From contig NZ_CABPSC010000001.1 in NCBI RefSeq assembly GCF_902459585.1, positions 186,001 through 250,000 of the forward strand: a stretch of 64,000 nt of DNA. Direction: 5' to 3'. The notes beneath the pieces were generated by a model that saw only the letters and a program-made list of their open reading frames with translations, had not been told where the DNA came from and ran no database searches. The position numbers and the translations under genes were made by a program. Positions 54,111-63,569 of this stretch are shown in pieces (position 1 is the stretch's first letter; each line of letters starts with the position of its first letter). The DNA comes from Pandoraea nosoerga (GTDB lineage Bacteria > Pseudomonadota > Gammaproteobacteria > Burkholderiales > Burkholderiaceae).

Positions 54111-55253
54111 TCAGAAGGTATGCCGCATGCCGACGTTCACGCCCAACTGGTTCGTGCCCGGCGTGGGCGAGCCGCCCGCGCCGCCCGAGCTCACCGAATA
54201 CGCTGCGTTCCTGCTGTTGCCCAGCCAGGCGAGTTGCGTATAGACGGCCGTGCGTTTGGACAGGAAGTAGGTGCCGCGCACGGTTGCCATCGTCGCGCGC
54301 GTGTTCTGGCGCGCATTGAGCATGCGGAACACTTCGCCGTCGATCGCGAACGTCGGCGTGAATTGATACAACGCGCCGACGTAGAACATGTCGGAATTCA
54401 CGTCGGCGAGCGCGGCCGAAGCGGTTTGCACGCGGCGTCCGAGCCAGCCGGCGCCGGCCTTCCAGTTGCCGCCTTTCACGTAGCCGTTCAATTGCCAGCG
54501 CGTGTCCTTGTCCGACGAACTCGTGAGCGGCACTGCCGCTGCGCCGTTGAAGAAATTCGCGGCGGCGCCCGCACCGCCGCGCTGCTCGTCCCACGCACCG
54601 GCCACGCCGAACCATGGCGTGTCGTATTTGAGCATGGCGGAAACCTGACGGCACGACGTCATCTGGCCAGCCGCCTGCCCCGCGCACGTGCCCTGCCCCG
54701 GCGAGTTGCCGGTGCCGCCGCTGTCGCGACCGAACGAGTACGTCGCGCCGAGCGTCAGCCCCTGGAATACGCCCTTGTACGCAATGGTGTTGTCGCTGCG
54801 CGCGTTGGGGATGTAGCTGTCGAGCGAGCCGCTGCCGTAAAGGTCGGGGCCGAGAATGTCCGCGTCGTTCATGACCCAGAACGTCATCGAATACTGGCGC
54901 CCGAACGTCAGCGTGCCGTATGGATTCGACAGCCCGACCCACGCCTGACGGCCGAACAGGCGCCCGCCCTGGTTCAGATCGCCGGCCCGCAAGTTAAAGC
55001 CGTTCTCCAGAGCGAACACGGCGTGCAGACCGCCGCCGAGATCCTCGTCGCCGCGCAGTCCCCAGCGCGACGGAAGCGAGCCGGTGTTGGCCGGCATGCG
55101 CACGAGCGGGCTGTTGTTCGCACCCGCATGCGAGAGGTATTCGATGCCGGTGTCCAGAATGCCGTACAGCGTCACGCTCTGGGCCGGGGCGGGAGTGTGG
55201 GCCAACGCGAGGCCGGCAGCCAGCGCGAGCGCGGGCAGTCCCTTGTAGGTCAA
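54111..55253 (-). CDS. Gram-negative trimeric porin
   Basis: A 380-residue porin of the betaproteobacterial OmpC-like type. It has a signal peptide (ALALAAGLALAHTPAPAQS), first strand SVTLYGILDTGIEYLS, loop signature SRWGLRGDEDLGGGLHAVFALENGF, FGRQAWVGLSNPYGTLTFGR and C-terminal GVNVGMRHTF. The gene appears to start with TTG (55253), because GGAG lies 8 bases upstream and no in-frame ATG is near. It is last of the minus-strand extradiol dioxygenase cluster, 156 bases after the transporter, and may supply the aromatic substrate. Confidence 0.9.
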   Translation of the reverse strand: MTYKGLPALALAAGLALAHTPAPAQSVTLYGILDTGIEYLSHAGANNSPLVRMPANTGSLPSRWGLRGDEDLGGGLHAVFALENGFNLRAGDLNQGGRLFGRQAWVGLSNPYGTLTFGRQYSMTFWVMNDADILGPDLYGSGSLDSYIPNARSDNTIAYKGVFQGLTLGATYSFGRDSGGTGNSPGQGTCAGQAAGQMTSCRQVSAMLKYDTPWFGVAGAWDEQRGGAGAAANFFNGAAAVPLTSSSDKDTRWQLNGYVKGGNWKAGAGWLGRRVQTASAALADVNSDMFYVGALYQFTPTFAIDGEVFRMLNARQNTRATMATVRGTYFLSKRTAVYTQLAWLGNSRNAAYSVSSGGAGGSPTPGTNQLGVNVGMRHTF

Positions 55254-55409
55254 GATGATGTCTCCATGAAATGCATGGGGTGGTCCGGCCTGTCCCGGCC
55301 GGTAGACGTCGGGCGTTGCACCGCTGCGAGCGGCCGCCGGGAGGACGGGACGCACGCCGCGGGAGCTGCCCATGCGGGCGAGCCGATGGCCCGCCCGCGA
55401 GCAAACGCG

Positions 55410-56738
55410 TCAGGCGGTGCGTGCCGCCGTCGCCGGCACCGCGCTTTCGCGGTTCACACGACGGCGCATGACGAGCATGAGCGCCGCCGCGAGGAACGCG
55501 GGGATGGCGACGATCTGGAACGCCTGGGCAATGCTTGCCGCCGATGCGATGAGCACGCCGCCGAGGCTGGAGCCGAGAATCGAACCGAGGCGGCCGACGC
55601 CCAGTGCCCATGCCACGCCGGTGGCGCGCGACGGCGTCGGGTAGTACCCCGCCGTGAGCGCGTTGGCGCCGGTCTGCGAGCCGGCCACGCCGAAGCCTGC
55701 GAGAAAGACCACGAGCATCAGCCAGCCGGCCTGATGCGTGAGCGTGCCGAGCAGGCACAGCGCAACGCCCGCCATCACGTAGGACGCCGCCAGCACGCGG
55801 TACGGACTCGTGCGATCCATCGCGAAACCGATCAGCACTGCGCCGACCGTCCCGCCGAGCGGGAGCATCGCGCCGATACGGGCCGCTTCGGACAGCGTGT
55901 AGCCCGCGTCCTTCACGACCAGCGGCAGCCAGCTCGTGAGCAGGTAGAAGGCGCACAGTGTGCAGAAGTACGTTGCCCACAGCAGCATCGTGCCCACGAC
56001 ATAGCGACGTGCGAAGAGACCGCCCACGGCCGAGCGCGATGCGCCGGCCGGCGCTACCTCCGGATCGATGCGCGTGACCTGCGGATCGATGTGGCGCGCG
56101 ATCGCCAGCAACTGCTGGCCACGATCGCCGCGCGCCGCGAGATAGCGCATCGATTCGGGCAGCCAGCGCATGAGTACGGGCACGATGGCGAGCGGCACCA
56201 CGCCGCCCGCGATCAGCACGCCCCGCCAGCCGATGTGCGGCAGCGTCTGCGCGACGATCTCGCCACCGATTGCAAACCCGAGCGTGAAACCGCAGAAGGT
56301 CGCCGTCACCAGCAGCGAGCGCATGCGCTCCGCGCAGTACTCGGAGCTCAGCGTGATCGCGTTGGGCATGGCGCCGCCAAGACCGATGCCGGTGATGAAT
56401 CGCATGACAGCCAGCTCGGTGGGGCTGTGGACGTAAGCCGACGCAATGCTGCCCAGCGAGAAGAGGACCACGGAGAGGATCAGCACGCGCTTGCGGCCGA
56501 TGCGATCGGCGAGCGGGCCGAAGATGAAGCAGCCGAGCATGAGGCCGCCGAGGCCCGCACCGAACACGGTGCCGAGACTGGTGGTGGCCATGGCCCACTC
56601 GCTGCGGATGGCCGGTGCGAGGTAGCCGATGGCGGCCGTGTCGAAACCGTCCAACGTGACGATCAGAAAGCACAGGGCGATCACGCGCCACTGAAATGGC
56701 GTGATGCCCCTGCGATTCATCAGGGCGGATATTTCCAT
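55410..56738 (-). CDS. AAHS-family aromatic acid:H+ symporter
   Basis: A 442-residue, 12-helix permease of the same AAHS family as the one at 43958. It has LDGFDTAAIGYLAPAIRSEW in helix 1, GPLADRIGRKRVL and GIGLGGAMPNAITLSSEYCA. It lies in the operon with an extradiol dioxygenase and an aldolase-fold protein, so a hydroxylated benzoate is a likely cargo. The ATG at 56738 has AGGAGA upstream; the frame continues to 56810 without family features. Confidence 0.92.
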   Translation of the reverse strand: MEISALMNRRGITPFQWRVIALCFLIVTLDGFDTAAIGYLAPAIRSEWAMATTSLGTVFGAGLGGLMLGCFIFGPLADRIGRKRVLILSVVLFSLGSIASAYVHSPTELAVMRFITGIGLGGAMPNAITLSSEYCAERMRSLLVTATFCGFTLGFAIGGEIVAQTLPHIGWRGVLIAGGVVPLAIVPVLMRWLPESMRYLAARGDRGQQLLAIARHIDPQVTRIDPEVAPAGASRSAVGGLFARRYVVGTMLLWATYFCTLCAFYLLTSWLPLVVKDAGYTLSEAARIGAMLPLGGTVGAVLIGFAMDRTSPYRVLAASYVMAGVALCLLGTLTHQAGWLMLVVFLAGFGVAGSQTGANALTAGYYPTPSRATGVAWALGVGRLGSILGSSLGGVLIASAASIAQAFQIVAIPAFLAAALMLVMRRRVNRESAVPATAARTA

Positions 56739-56823
56739 GTCTGTCTCCTGTACGGTGGATACCGTGGACTGCGCGGCGGGCCGTGGCGCCTGTCGGACGC
56801 TCTGTATCAAGCCGCGCCGCCGG

Positions 56824-56853
56824 TTGGGGGCAACTACATTGGGGGCAACTACA
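56824..56853. repeat. 15-bp direct repeat between the aldolase-fold gene and the transporter
   Basis: TTGGGGGCAACTACA occurs twice head to tail in the 126-bp gap within the minus-strand operon. Confidence 0.88.
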
Positions 56854-56864
56854 TCGAGAACCTG

Positions 56865-57605
56865 CTAGCGCAACGAAACGGCTGACGCACACGCGCCCGC
56901 GCCGGGCGCGAGCTCCGGGTCGCCTGCCGAGAGGTACTCCCACATGCGCTCGATGATCCGGCCCGAGCGCGTGGCGCGCGCCCGGCATTCGTCGGGGCCG
57001 AGCACGGCAGCCGGCGCGCTCGCCTGCACGGCGAGCACGTCGAGTTCCACGCGCGCGGCATCCTCGAGATACCAGGTGAGCGCGACCATCGCCTCGAGCG
57101 TGTCCGCGGCCACGACGGCGCCGTTGCCGCGCATCACCACGGCCGCGCACTCTCCCATCGTGTCGATGACCGCGGCGGCCTGTGCGTCGGAGCGGATCAA
57201 CTGCGGGTCGTCCCACAGCGGCACGCCCGGGGCGAAATACGCGCCCGGGCCATGCAAGGCGCGCGGCGTGCGGCGTAGCGTGGAGAGCGACATCGTCCGG
57301 GCCGGCATGGTGCGCGCGACCGCACCGATGTCGGCACGCCGCCGATAAATCTGCTGATGCAGGCGCACCTCGCCGAGCACGCCGTCGGGCAGCGGGCCCT
57401 CGACCGGCACCACGGTGCCCGCTTCGCCGACGCCGAGAAGCCCCATCGGACGCGCCGCGCACACGAGGAAGTGATCGGCGTCGAGGCGCGCGCTGCAATG
57501 GCCGTAGGCATGCGCGAGGCCCGCGCGGGCGAGCGTGCGCGCCGCCACGCGCACTGCGCGGTCGAGTTCGGCGATGCGCGCGGCATCGAACGTGTGTTGT
57601 GTCAT
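56865..57605 (-). CDS. Class II aldolase/adducin-fold protein without the zinc histidines (possible decarboxylase)
   Basis: A 246-residue class II aldolase-fold protein. The N-terminal GLAHAYGHCSARLDADHFLV is typical. At the usual metal HxH position it reads AVARTMPARTMSL, and at the third ligand RGNGAVVAADTL (Asn for His), so the canonical zinc site is absent. Some members of this fold, such as CmtD of the p-cumate pathway, decarboxylate ring-cleavage products. Its position next to an extradiol dioxygenase makes that role plausible, but this is inference. A divergent aldolase is also possible. Confidence 0.85.
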   Translation of the reverse strand: MTQHTFDAARIAELDRAVRVAARTLARAGLAHAYGHCSARLDADHFLVCAARPMGLLGVGEAGTVVPVEGPLPDGVLGEVRLHQQIYRRRADIGAVARTMPARTMSLSTLRRTPRALHGPGAYFAPGVPLWDDPQLIRSDAQAAAVIDTMGECAAVVMRGNGAVVAADTLEAMVALTWYLEDAARVELDVLAVQASAPAAVLGPDECRARATRSGRIIERMWEYLSAGDPELAPGAGACASAVSLR

Positions 57606-57660
57606 GGGCAGCCGGCGGCCTTGCCGCCAGGAATTGGAAGTGAAATTGCGACGCGCCGCG

Positions 57661-58524
57661 TCAGGCCGAAAATTCGGGAATCTCGGGCTTCGCGCCCCAC
57701 ATGCAGAAACCGGTCGGATCGAACGGAAACTGGCGCGGGACGTAAGTCGCTTCGTCCTCGGGTGCGATCTTTCGCACGCCGGTGGAGTATTCGTAGACCA
57801 TGCCGTCCGGGCCCGCGAAGTACAGGAACATCGCGTGCGAGGTGGGGTGGCGTCCCGGGCCGAAGCGAATCGGCACGCCTTGCTCGCGCAGGAAGTACCA
57901 CGAGCGCATGAGGTCGTCGATGCCGTTGACCTGGAAATTCACATGCTGAATGCCTGCGCGCTTTGCCGGGAACAGCGCGATCTTGTGATGCACGTCGTCG
58001 ATGCGCAGCAGCGGTGCGTCGCCAATGCGATCGGACACGCGGGCGTTGCATACGCTCGTCCAGAACGCTTCGTCGCGCCGCGCGTGCGTCGTGCACAGAC
58101 CGACGTGGCTGAACGAATCGATGCCCGCATCGCGCTCGCCGTGATACCGGCGGCCCGTCTGCGCGGCGCGCAGCACCAGCTCGATCCGGTTGCCGGTAGG
58201 ATCGCAAAACGTCAGGAAGTCGGCCACGCGACGCAGATCGGCTTCGTCGCGCGTGCCACGGCGAAAGTCGATTCGCATGGCCTCGAGCTGCGCGGCGGCG
58301 GCGTCGAAATGCGCGTCGCTCGCCACGTCGAAGGCCACCGTGTGATCGGTGGGGTCGCCCTCGAAGTAGCAAACGGAATGATCGCGGCTGTCGCTGCGAA
58401 GGAATACGTAACCGGCCTCCCGACGCACTTCCTGCAACCCGAGAATGGTGCGCGCGTAGCGTGTCGCCCCCTCCAGGTCGCGCGTGCCCAGCCGCACGTA
58501 GCGAATGTCGTGCAGATTGATCAC
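57661..58524 (-). CDS. Type I extradiol (VOC) ring-cleavage dioxygenase
   Basis: A 287-residue two-domain VOC dioxygenase. Fe(II) ligands fit the BphC pattern: His140 in SFSHVGL, His194 in IQHVNFQV and Glu245 in GMVYEYSTG. The catalytic base His179 is in DDVHHKIAL, and a conserved His230 and Tyr244 are also present. It should cleave a catechol beside a hydroxyl (meta cleavage). The partner aldolase-fold gene suggests a carboxylated catechol. It starts with GTG at 58524 (AGGAGA about 8 bases before). A LysR gene lies just upstream on the same strand. Confidence 0.92.
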   Translation of the reverse strand: MINLHDIRYVRLGTRDLEGATRYARTILGLQEVRREAGYVFLRSDSRDHSVCYFEGDPTDHTVAFDVASDAHFDAAAAQLEAMRIDFRRGTRDEADLRRVADFLTFCDPTGNRIELVLRAAQTGRRYHGERDAGIDSFSHVGLCTTHARRDEAFWTSVCNARVSDRIGDAPLLRIDDVHHKIALFPAKRAGIQHVNFQVNGIDDLMRSWYFLREQGVPIRFGPGRHPTSHAMFLYFAGPDGMVYEYSTGVRKIAPEDEATYVPRQFPFDPTGFCMWGAKPEIPEFSA

Positions 58525-58602
58525 CGCCTGTCTCCTGCGGATGTAATTCGAATGTCGTGACGGATACGATAAGGAGACGCGACGAATGACGCCAACAAAT
58601 TG

Positions 58603-58623
58603 CGTAAATGCGCGGTATTTACG
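58603..58623 (-). promoter_or_regulatory. LysR-type operator before the extradiol dioxygenase operon
   Basis: CGTAAAT (58603-58609) and ATTTACG (58617-58623) are perfect 7-bp arms separated by 7 bases, the size and form of a LysR-type T-N11-A site. It lies 79-99 bases before the dioxygenase start codon, in the only sizeable gap between it and the LysR gene. Confidence 0.6.
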
Positions 58624-58670
58624 TCGTGAATCAACGATGCAGCATGGGCGCGCGAAGGCGCGCTGACGAA

Positions 58671-59591
58671 TCAGTCCTCGCCGTGAAACAGGCGGAAGAC
58701 GGTGCTGCGAAGCCAGCGGTGGCCGGCGTCGGCGTGGAAGCGTTCATGCCAGAGCTGGGAGATGTCGAACTCGGGCCCTTCGAAGGGCAGCGCGTAGGTG
58801 TGCAGCGCCGTGGCGGCCTTGAGCGCCCGACCGAGGCGCGTGGGCACGCACACCACGAGATCGCTTGCCGCGATAAGCGCCGAGAGCCCCATCGAATGCG
58901 CCATGCGCAGCGCCACGTGACGCTTGCGGCCCGCCTGCGCAAACCACTGCTCGACCGCCGTTTCGAACACGTCGTGGTTGCCGGCGGTGGGGCGATACAC
59001 CGCGTGCGCGGCGCTGAGGAACGCGTCCGCGCTCAGCTTGCCCCGTATCGTCGGATGCCCCTCGCGCACGAGCGCCACGTAGTGTTCGCGAAAGAGGCGC
59101 TGCTGATGAAAGCCCGACGAGAAGCGCGTGAAGAGGCCGAGCGTGAGGTCGATGTCGCCCATCGCCATCGCGCTCTGCGCTTCGCGCGGCGTGGTGTCGA
59201 CGGTGACGATGCGAACGCCCGGCGCCTCGGCGGCGAGCGTGGCCATCAGTTTCGGGATGAAGATCAATTGCCCGATGTCGCTCAGGTAGAGACGGAACGT
59301 GCGCTGCGCCTTGGCGGGATCGAAGTCGTGCGGCGCTTCGACGGCGCCGCGAATGAGCCCGAGACCTTCGGTCACGGGCGGGGCGAGCGAGCTGGCGAGC
59401 TCCGTCGGCAGCATGCCCTGCGGCGTCTTCACGAACAACGGGTCGCCGAACGCCAGACGCAGTCGCTTGAGCGCGTTGCTCACAGCCGACTGCGTGAGGT
59501 TCAGTTCCTCGGCCGTCACCGTCGTACTGCGTGTGCGCAACAGCGACTCGAACACGAGCAACAGATTCAAATCCAGCGAGCGTAAGTTCAT
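58671..59591 (-). CDS. LysR-family transcriptional regulator of the dioxygenase cluster
   Basis: A 306-residue LTTR of the NodD/LinR-like subtype. It begins MNLRSLDLNLLLVFESLLRT, with HTH TVTAEELNLTQSAVSNALKR and the family-typical RLAFGDPLFVKTPQGMLPT. Unlike most LTTRs it lies upstream and on the same strand as its probable target operon, not divergent. The palindrome at 58603-58623 lies between them. The ATG at 59591 fits the family N terminus; the longer frame to 59648 is not conserved. Confidence 0.9.
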   Translation of the reverse strand: MNLRSLDLNLLLVFESLLRTRSTTVTAEELNLTQSAVSNALKRLRLAFGDPLFVKTPQGMLPTELASSLAPPVTEGLGLIRGAVEAPHDFDPAKAQRTFRLYLSDIGQLIFIPKLMATLAAEAPGVRIVTVDTTPREAQSAMAMGDIDLTLGLFTRFSSGFHQQRLFREHYVALVREGHPTIRGKLSADAFLSAAHAVYRPTAGNHDVFETAVEQWFAQAGRKRHVALRMAHSMGLSALIAASDLVVCVPTRLGRALKAATALHTYALPFEGPEFDISQLWHERFHADAGHRWLRSTVFRLFHGED

Positions 59592-59708
59592 CCCCAGCGG
59601 TGCGTTCCTGCAAAAGTCGCGTGAATGGCCGTGCGGCATTTTAGGCAACGCCCGCGCACGTGCGCATTGCGGGAAACCCGCCCACGCTCGCGGCGGCGAT
59701 CGTGGTAT

Positions 59709-60608
59709 TCACGTGCGCGAGCCGGCCTGCGCGGCGCGGTGCAGGCGGGCAATGACCTCCAGCACTTCCGGCCGCTTCTCGCGCTTGGCCGTCACGATGT
59801 GGTAGCTCAACGGACATTCGACTTCGGTGTCCGACAAGCGCCGGAGGCGGCTTTTGGCGATCGCGGCGTCGGCCAGCGGCGCCCGCGCGAGCGCAATGCC
59901 CAGCCCCGCTTCGGCCGCGGCCAGCACGACCGTGTAGTCCTCGAAGCGGCGATCACGCGCCCTCGGTCTGAGCGAGACGCCTTGCGCACCGCACCACGCC
60001 CGCCACCCGGTCAGATCGGAGTCATGCAGCAGCGGCATGGCGAGCATGTCGGACGCACTCGCGCCCTTCAGACGCGCCGCCACCTCGGGCGACGCGACCG
60101 GGTATAGCGTCTCGGCCATCAACGGCTCCGAGTCGACCGCGCTCCAGCCGCCGCGGCCGTAACGCAGCGCGATGTCGACCTCGCCCGCGCCGACATCGGC
60201 GTTGCGATGTTCCGTCGCGACCTGGATGTTGATGAACGGCTGCCCGGCTTCGAGCGATTGCAGCCGCTCCAATAGCCACAGCTTGGCGAACGACGGCACG
60301 ACGCTCAGCCGGACCGCCGGCGCCTTGCGCGCCTGATGCCACTGATCGGCGGCCGCGTCGATCACGTCGAACGCATGCTCGATGCGGCCCAGAAAACGCT
60401 GGCCGTCGCACGTCAGGCTGACGCCGCGCCCGTGCCGCTCGAACAGCGCGCAGCCCAGCCAGTTTTCCACGGCGCCCACGCGGCGGCTGATCGCCCCGTG
60501 CGTGAGGCCGCTTGCCTCGGCCGCGGCCGTAAACGAGCCGTGGCGCGCCACGAGACAGACGGTTTCGAGATTGGCCAGCGGCGGACGGGCGCGATGGGGT
60601 GCGTTCAT
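59709..60608 (-). CDS. LysR-family transcriptional regulator (GcvA/AmpR-like)
   Basis: A 299-residue LTTR with HTH LANLETVCLVARHGSFTAAA and EASGLTHGAISRRVGAVENW, then the effector domain (VRLSVVPSFAKLWLLERLQS). It is divergent from the YfcF-like glutathione transferase across 215 bp and probably controls it. The ATG at 60608 (MNAPHRARP) is chosen; an in-frame ATG at 60623 is possible. The longer frame reaches 60809, which overlaps the GST promoter region and is unlikely. Confidence 0.9.
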   Translation of the reverse strand: MNAPHRARPPLANLETVCLVARHGSFTAAAEASGLTHGAISRRVGAVENWLGCALFERHGRGVSLTCDGQRFLGRIEHAFDVIDAAADQWHQARKAPAVRLSVVPSFAKLWLLERLQSLEAGQPFINIQVATEHRNADVGAGEVDIALRYGRGGWSAVDSEPLMAETLYPVASPEVAARLKGASASDMLAMPLLHDSDLTGWRAWCGAQGVSLRPRARDRRFEDYTVVLAAAEAGLGIALARAPLADAAIAKSRLRRLSDTEVECPLSYHIVTAKREKRPEVLEVIARLHRAAQAGSRT

Positions 60609-60823
60609 GGTCGTCGGCAACATTTCAGCGGGTTCGGGCGGGCGCACGCACGCGAGCGCCATCGGCAAGGTGTGAACGTGACTCACAGCTTGCCGTCGAT
60701 TCGTGCAGTAGCTTATCACCGCACCGGTGCGGCAACATGGCGACTCGATCGCCGTCGCGCGCGCCCTTTCGGACATGCCGCCAACGCGCCGTTTTTCTCC
60801 CATCCTCACCTCAGGAGTTCATC

Positions 60824-61525
60824 GTGTCAGCCGCTGCCCCCGCCCCGTTCACCCTCTACGTGGATTCACAGTTCTCCAGTCCCTATGCGCTGTCGGTGTT
60901 CGTCACGTTGCGCGAGAAAGGACTGCCGTTCGAGCTGCGCACGGTCGATCTCGGCCAGGGCGCGCATCACGAGACGAGCTTCGCCGACATGTCGCTCACG
61001 CGGCGCGTGCCCACGCTCGTGCATGGTGACTTCACGTTGTCGGAGTCATCAGCCATTAGCGAGTATCTGGAGACGGTGTCGCCGGCTGCGCCGGTCTATC
61101 CGGCCGGCGCCCGGGAACGCGCCCGCGCCCGCCAGGTGCAGGCGTGGCTGCGCAGCGATCTCGGCGCACTGCGCGAGGAGCGCTCGACGGAGGTCATCTT
61201 CTACCGCGCGTCCGACCGGCCGCTCTCGGACGCCGGCTACGCCGCGGCGAGCAAACTGATCGCGATCGCCCAAAGCCTGCTGCCCGACGGCCGTCTGTCG
61301 CTGTTCGACCAATGGTGCATCGCGGACGTCGATCTCGCGTTGATGCTCAATCGCCTGGTGTACAACGACGACGTGGTGCCGCCCGCGCTCGCGGCGTATG
61401 CCCGCCATCAGTTCGCGCGTCCCGCCGTGCAGGAATGGCTCGCGATGACGCGCCCGCCGCGGGCGGCGGATCTGGCGGCGAATCTGGCGGCGGGCGGACT
61501 TCAGGCCGGCGTCAGCTCGGCATGA
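60824..61525 (+). CDS. YfcF-like glutathione transferase
   Basis: A 233-residue GST. The N-terminal thioredoxin-like domain starts FTLYVDSQFSSPYALSVFVT, with the Ser-rich motif of YfcF, then RRVPTLVHGDFTLSESSAIS. The C-terminal helical domain contains LFDQWCIADVDLALMLNRLV. It starts with GTG at 60824 (AGGAG 8 bases before). YfcF of E. coli has glutathione peroxidase-like activity on hydroperoxides, and this protein may share it. The end overlaps the convergent small membrane protein by 14 bases. Confidence 0.88.
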   Translation: MSAAAPAPFTLYVDSQFSSPYALSVFVTLREKGLPFELRTVDLGQGAHHETSFADMSLTRRVPTLVHGDFTLSESSAISEYLETVSPAAPVYPAGARERARARQVQAWLRSDLGALREERSTEVIFYRASDRPLSDAGYAAASKLIAIAQSLLPDGRLSLFDQWCIADVDLALMLNRLVYNDDVVPPALAAYARHQFARPAVQEWLAMTRPPRAADLAANLAAGGLQAGVSSA

Positions 61526-61865
61526 GCGTCAGCCCTTGGCGATGAATGCGTACATGCAGCAGCACCAGCGGCCGGTACGGACAGTCGTCGCGCAAGGCGA
61601 CCTCGCCATTGCCGCGCGCACCGTCCACCCTGGCGTGGCGGCTTGCGAGCGCGGCGTTGAACGCGCATTGCGCTGCCGAGCGTGCGGCCAGCACGAGCAG
61701 CAGCAACGAAGCGGCCATGGCGATTCGGAAGTCTCCCGAGGTAAACACTCGCGCCGGAATGTCGAAAACGAGCATGGCGATCACCACGCACGCGTCGATA
61801 CAGACGGCTCCCAGCGAAGCCACCAGCAGGTATGCGCGCAACATCCGAATCGTCGACGATTTCAT
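61512..61865 (-). CDS. Small inner-membrane protein of unknown function
   Basis: A 117-residue protein with two predicted membrane segments (LLVASLGAVCIDACVVIAML at about 13-32 and IAMAASLLLLVLAARSAA near 46-63). A basic, His-rich cytoplasmic tail follows. I do not recognise the family. GGGAGGA lies 6 bases before the ATG at 61865, which supports translation. The gene's 3' end overlaps the GST gene. Confidence 0.65.
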   Translation of the reverse strand: MKSSTIRMLRAYLLVASLGAVCIDACVVIAMLVFDIPARVFTSGDFRIAMAASLLLLVLAARSAAQCAFNAALASRHARVDGARGNGEVALRDDCPYRPLVLLHVRIHRQGLTLMPS

Positions 61866-62337
61866 CAGTCCTCCCACCCTTGTCCCGACCGCCGGGAGCC
61901 GCCGATTTGCCGATCTGTCGATCTGTCGATTTGCCAATTGCCGACTGGGGTGACTGCGGCGGCTGCGGCCACAACCCGGCAGCGTTGCCGGCGTCTTCCC
62001 GTTGCGATGTTAAATGCAGAGTGTCGGCCGTCCTGTGACAGGAAACGATTTTTTACACTCGGCCACGCCACGTCCCCGTGGGGTTCGGTCGAGGCGGCGC
62101 ACGGCTGCGGCCGTGGCCTGTTTTCGTCAAATCATCTGAAATCTCGCGCTTTTCCGCCAAAAACCGATTGAATTGCGACTTTTCCCAGCGCGGTGGCCAC
62201 ACAAACGGCGACGTGACGCGGGAAACGGTGAAGGCAGTCGACAGGCAGGCCGCGAAGGAGGAAAATACCGCCACCTTGCCGTTTACGTTAACGGCACTGA
62301 CGACTCAAAGCCCCCTCTGCCGAGACATTGAAGAAAC
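61866..62337. other. Divergent intergenic region before ilvE
   Basis: 472 bp without a convincing gene. It contains the four-copy 8-bp array at 61903-61934, a small palindrome CCTGT-G-ACAGG (62032-62042) and, near ilvE, GGAGGAAAATACC. No T-box, leucine-leader peptide or riboswitch was recognised. Confidence 0.55.
61903..61934. repeat. Four copies of an 8-bp tandem repeat
   Basis: CGATTTGC, CGATCTGT, CGATCTGT and CGATTTGC follow in register, a small mirror-like array 40 bases upstream of the membrane-protein start codon. Confidence 0.85.
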
Positions 62338-63435
<1,098 letters not shown>

Positions 63436-63473
63436 TAGGGCATTTATCCATTCATAACAAGCTGTGAAGCTGC

Positions 63474-63497
63474 GCGTCGCCCGAGACAGCGACGCGG
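63474..63497. terminator. 8-bp hairpin between ilvE and the YitT-family gene
   Basis: CGCGTCGC (63474-63481) and GCGACGCG (63490-63497) form a perfect stem with an 8-base loop, 39 bases after the ilvE stop. There is no T-run after it, so termination is uncertain. Confidence 0.4.
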
Positions 63498-63569
63498 GAA
63501 ATCTCTGGCGGCGCGTGACGACACAAGGAGAGTCGGACGCGCCGTCTCGTTGTCCTCGATTGACAGATC

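Noticed and set aside
54057-57498. Very long open frames on both strands (942 codons on +, 834 on -) across the porin-transporter-aldolase genes
   Set aside because: They run antisense or out of frame through three clear genes, have Arg/Ala/His-rich shadow composition and no domain, as expected in GC-rich DNA.
62032-62042. LexA (SOS) box upstream of ilvE
   Set aside because: CCTGTGACAGG has only one base between its arms, whereas LexA sites need CTGT-N8-ACAG spacing.
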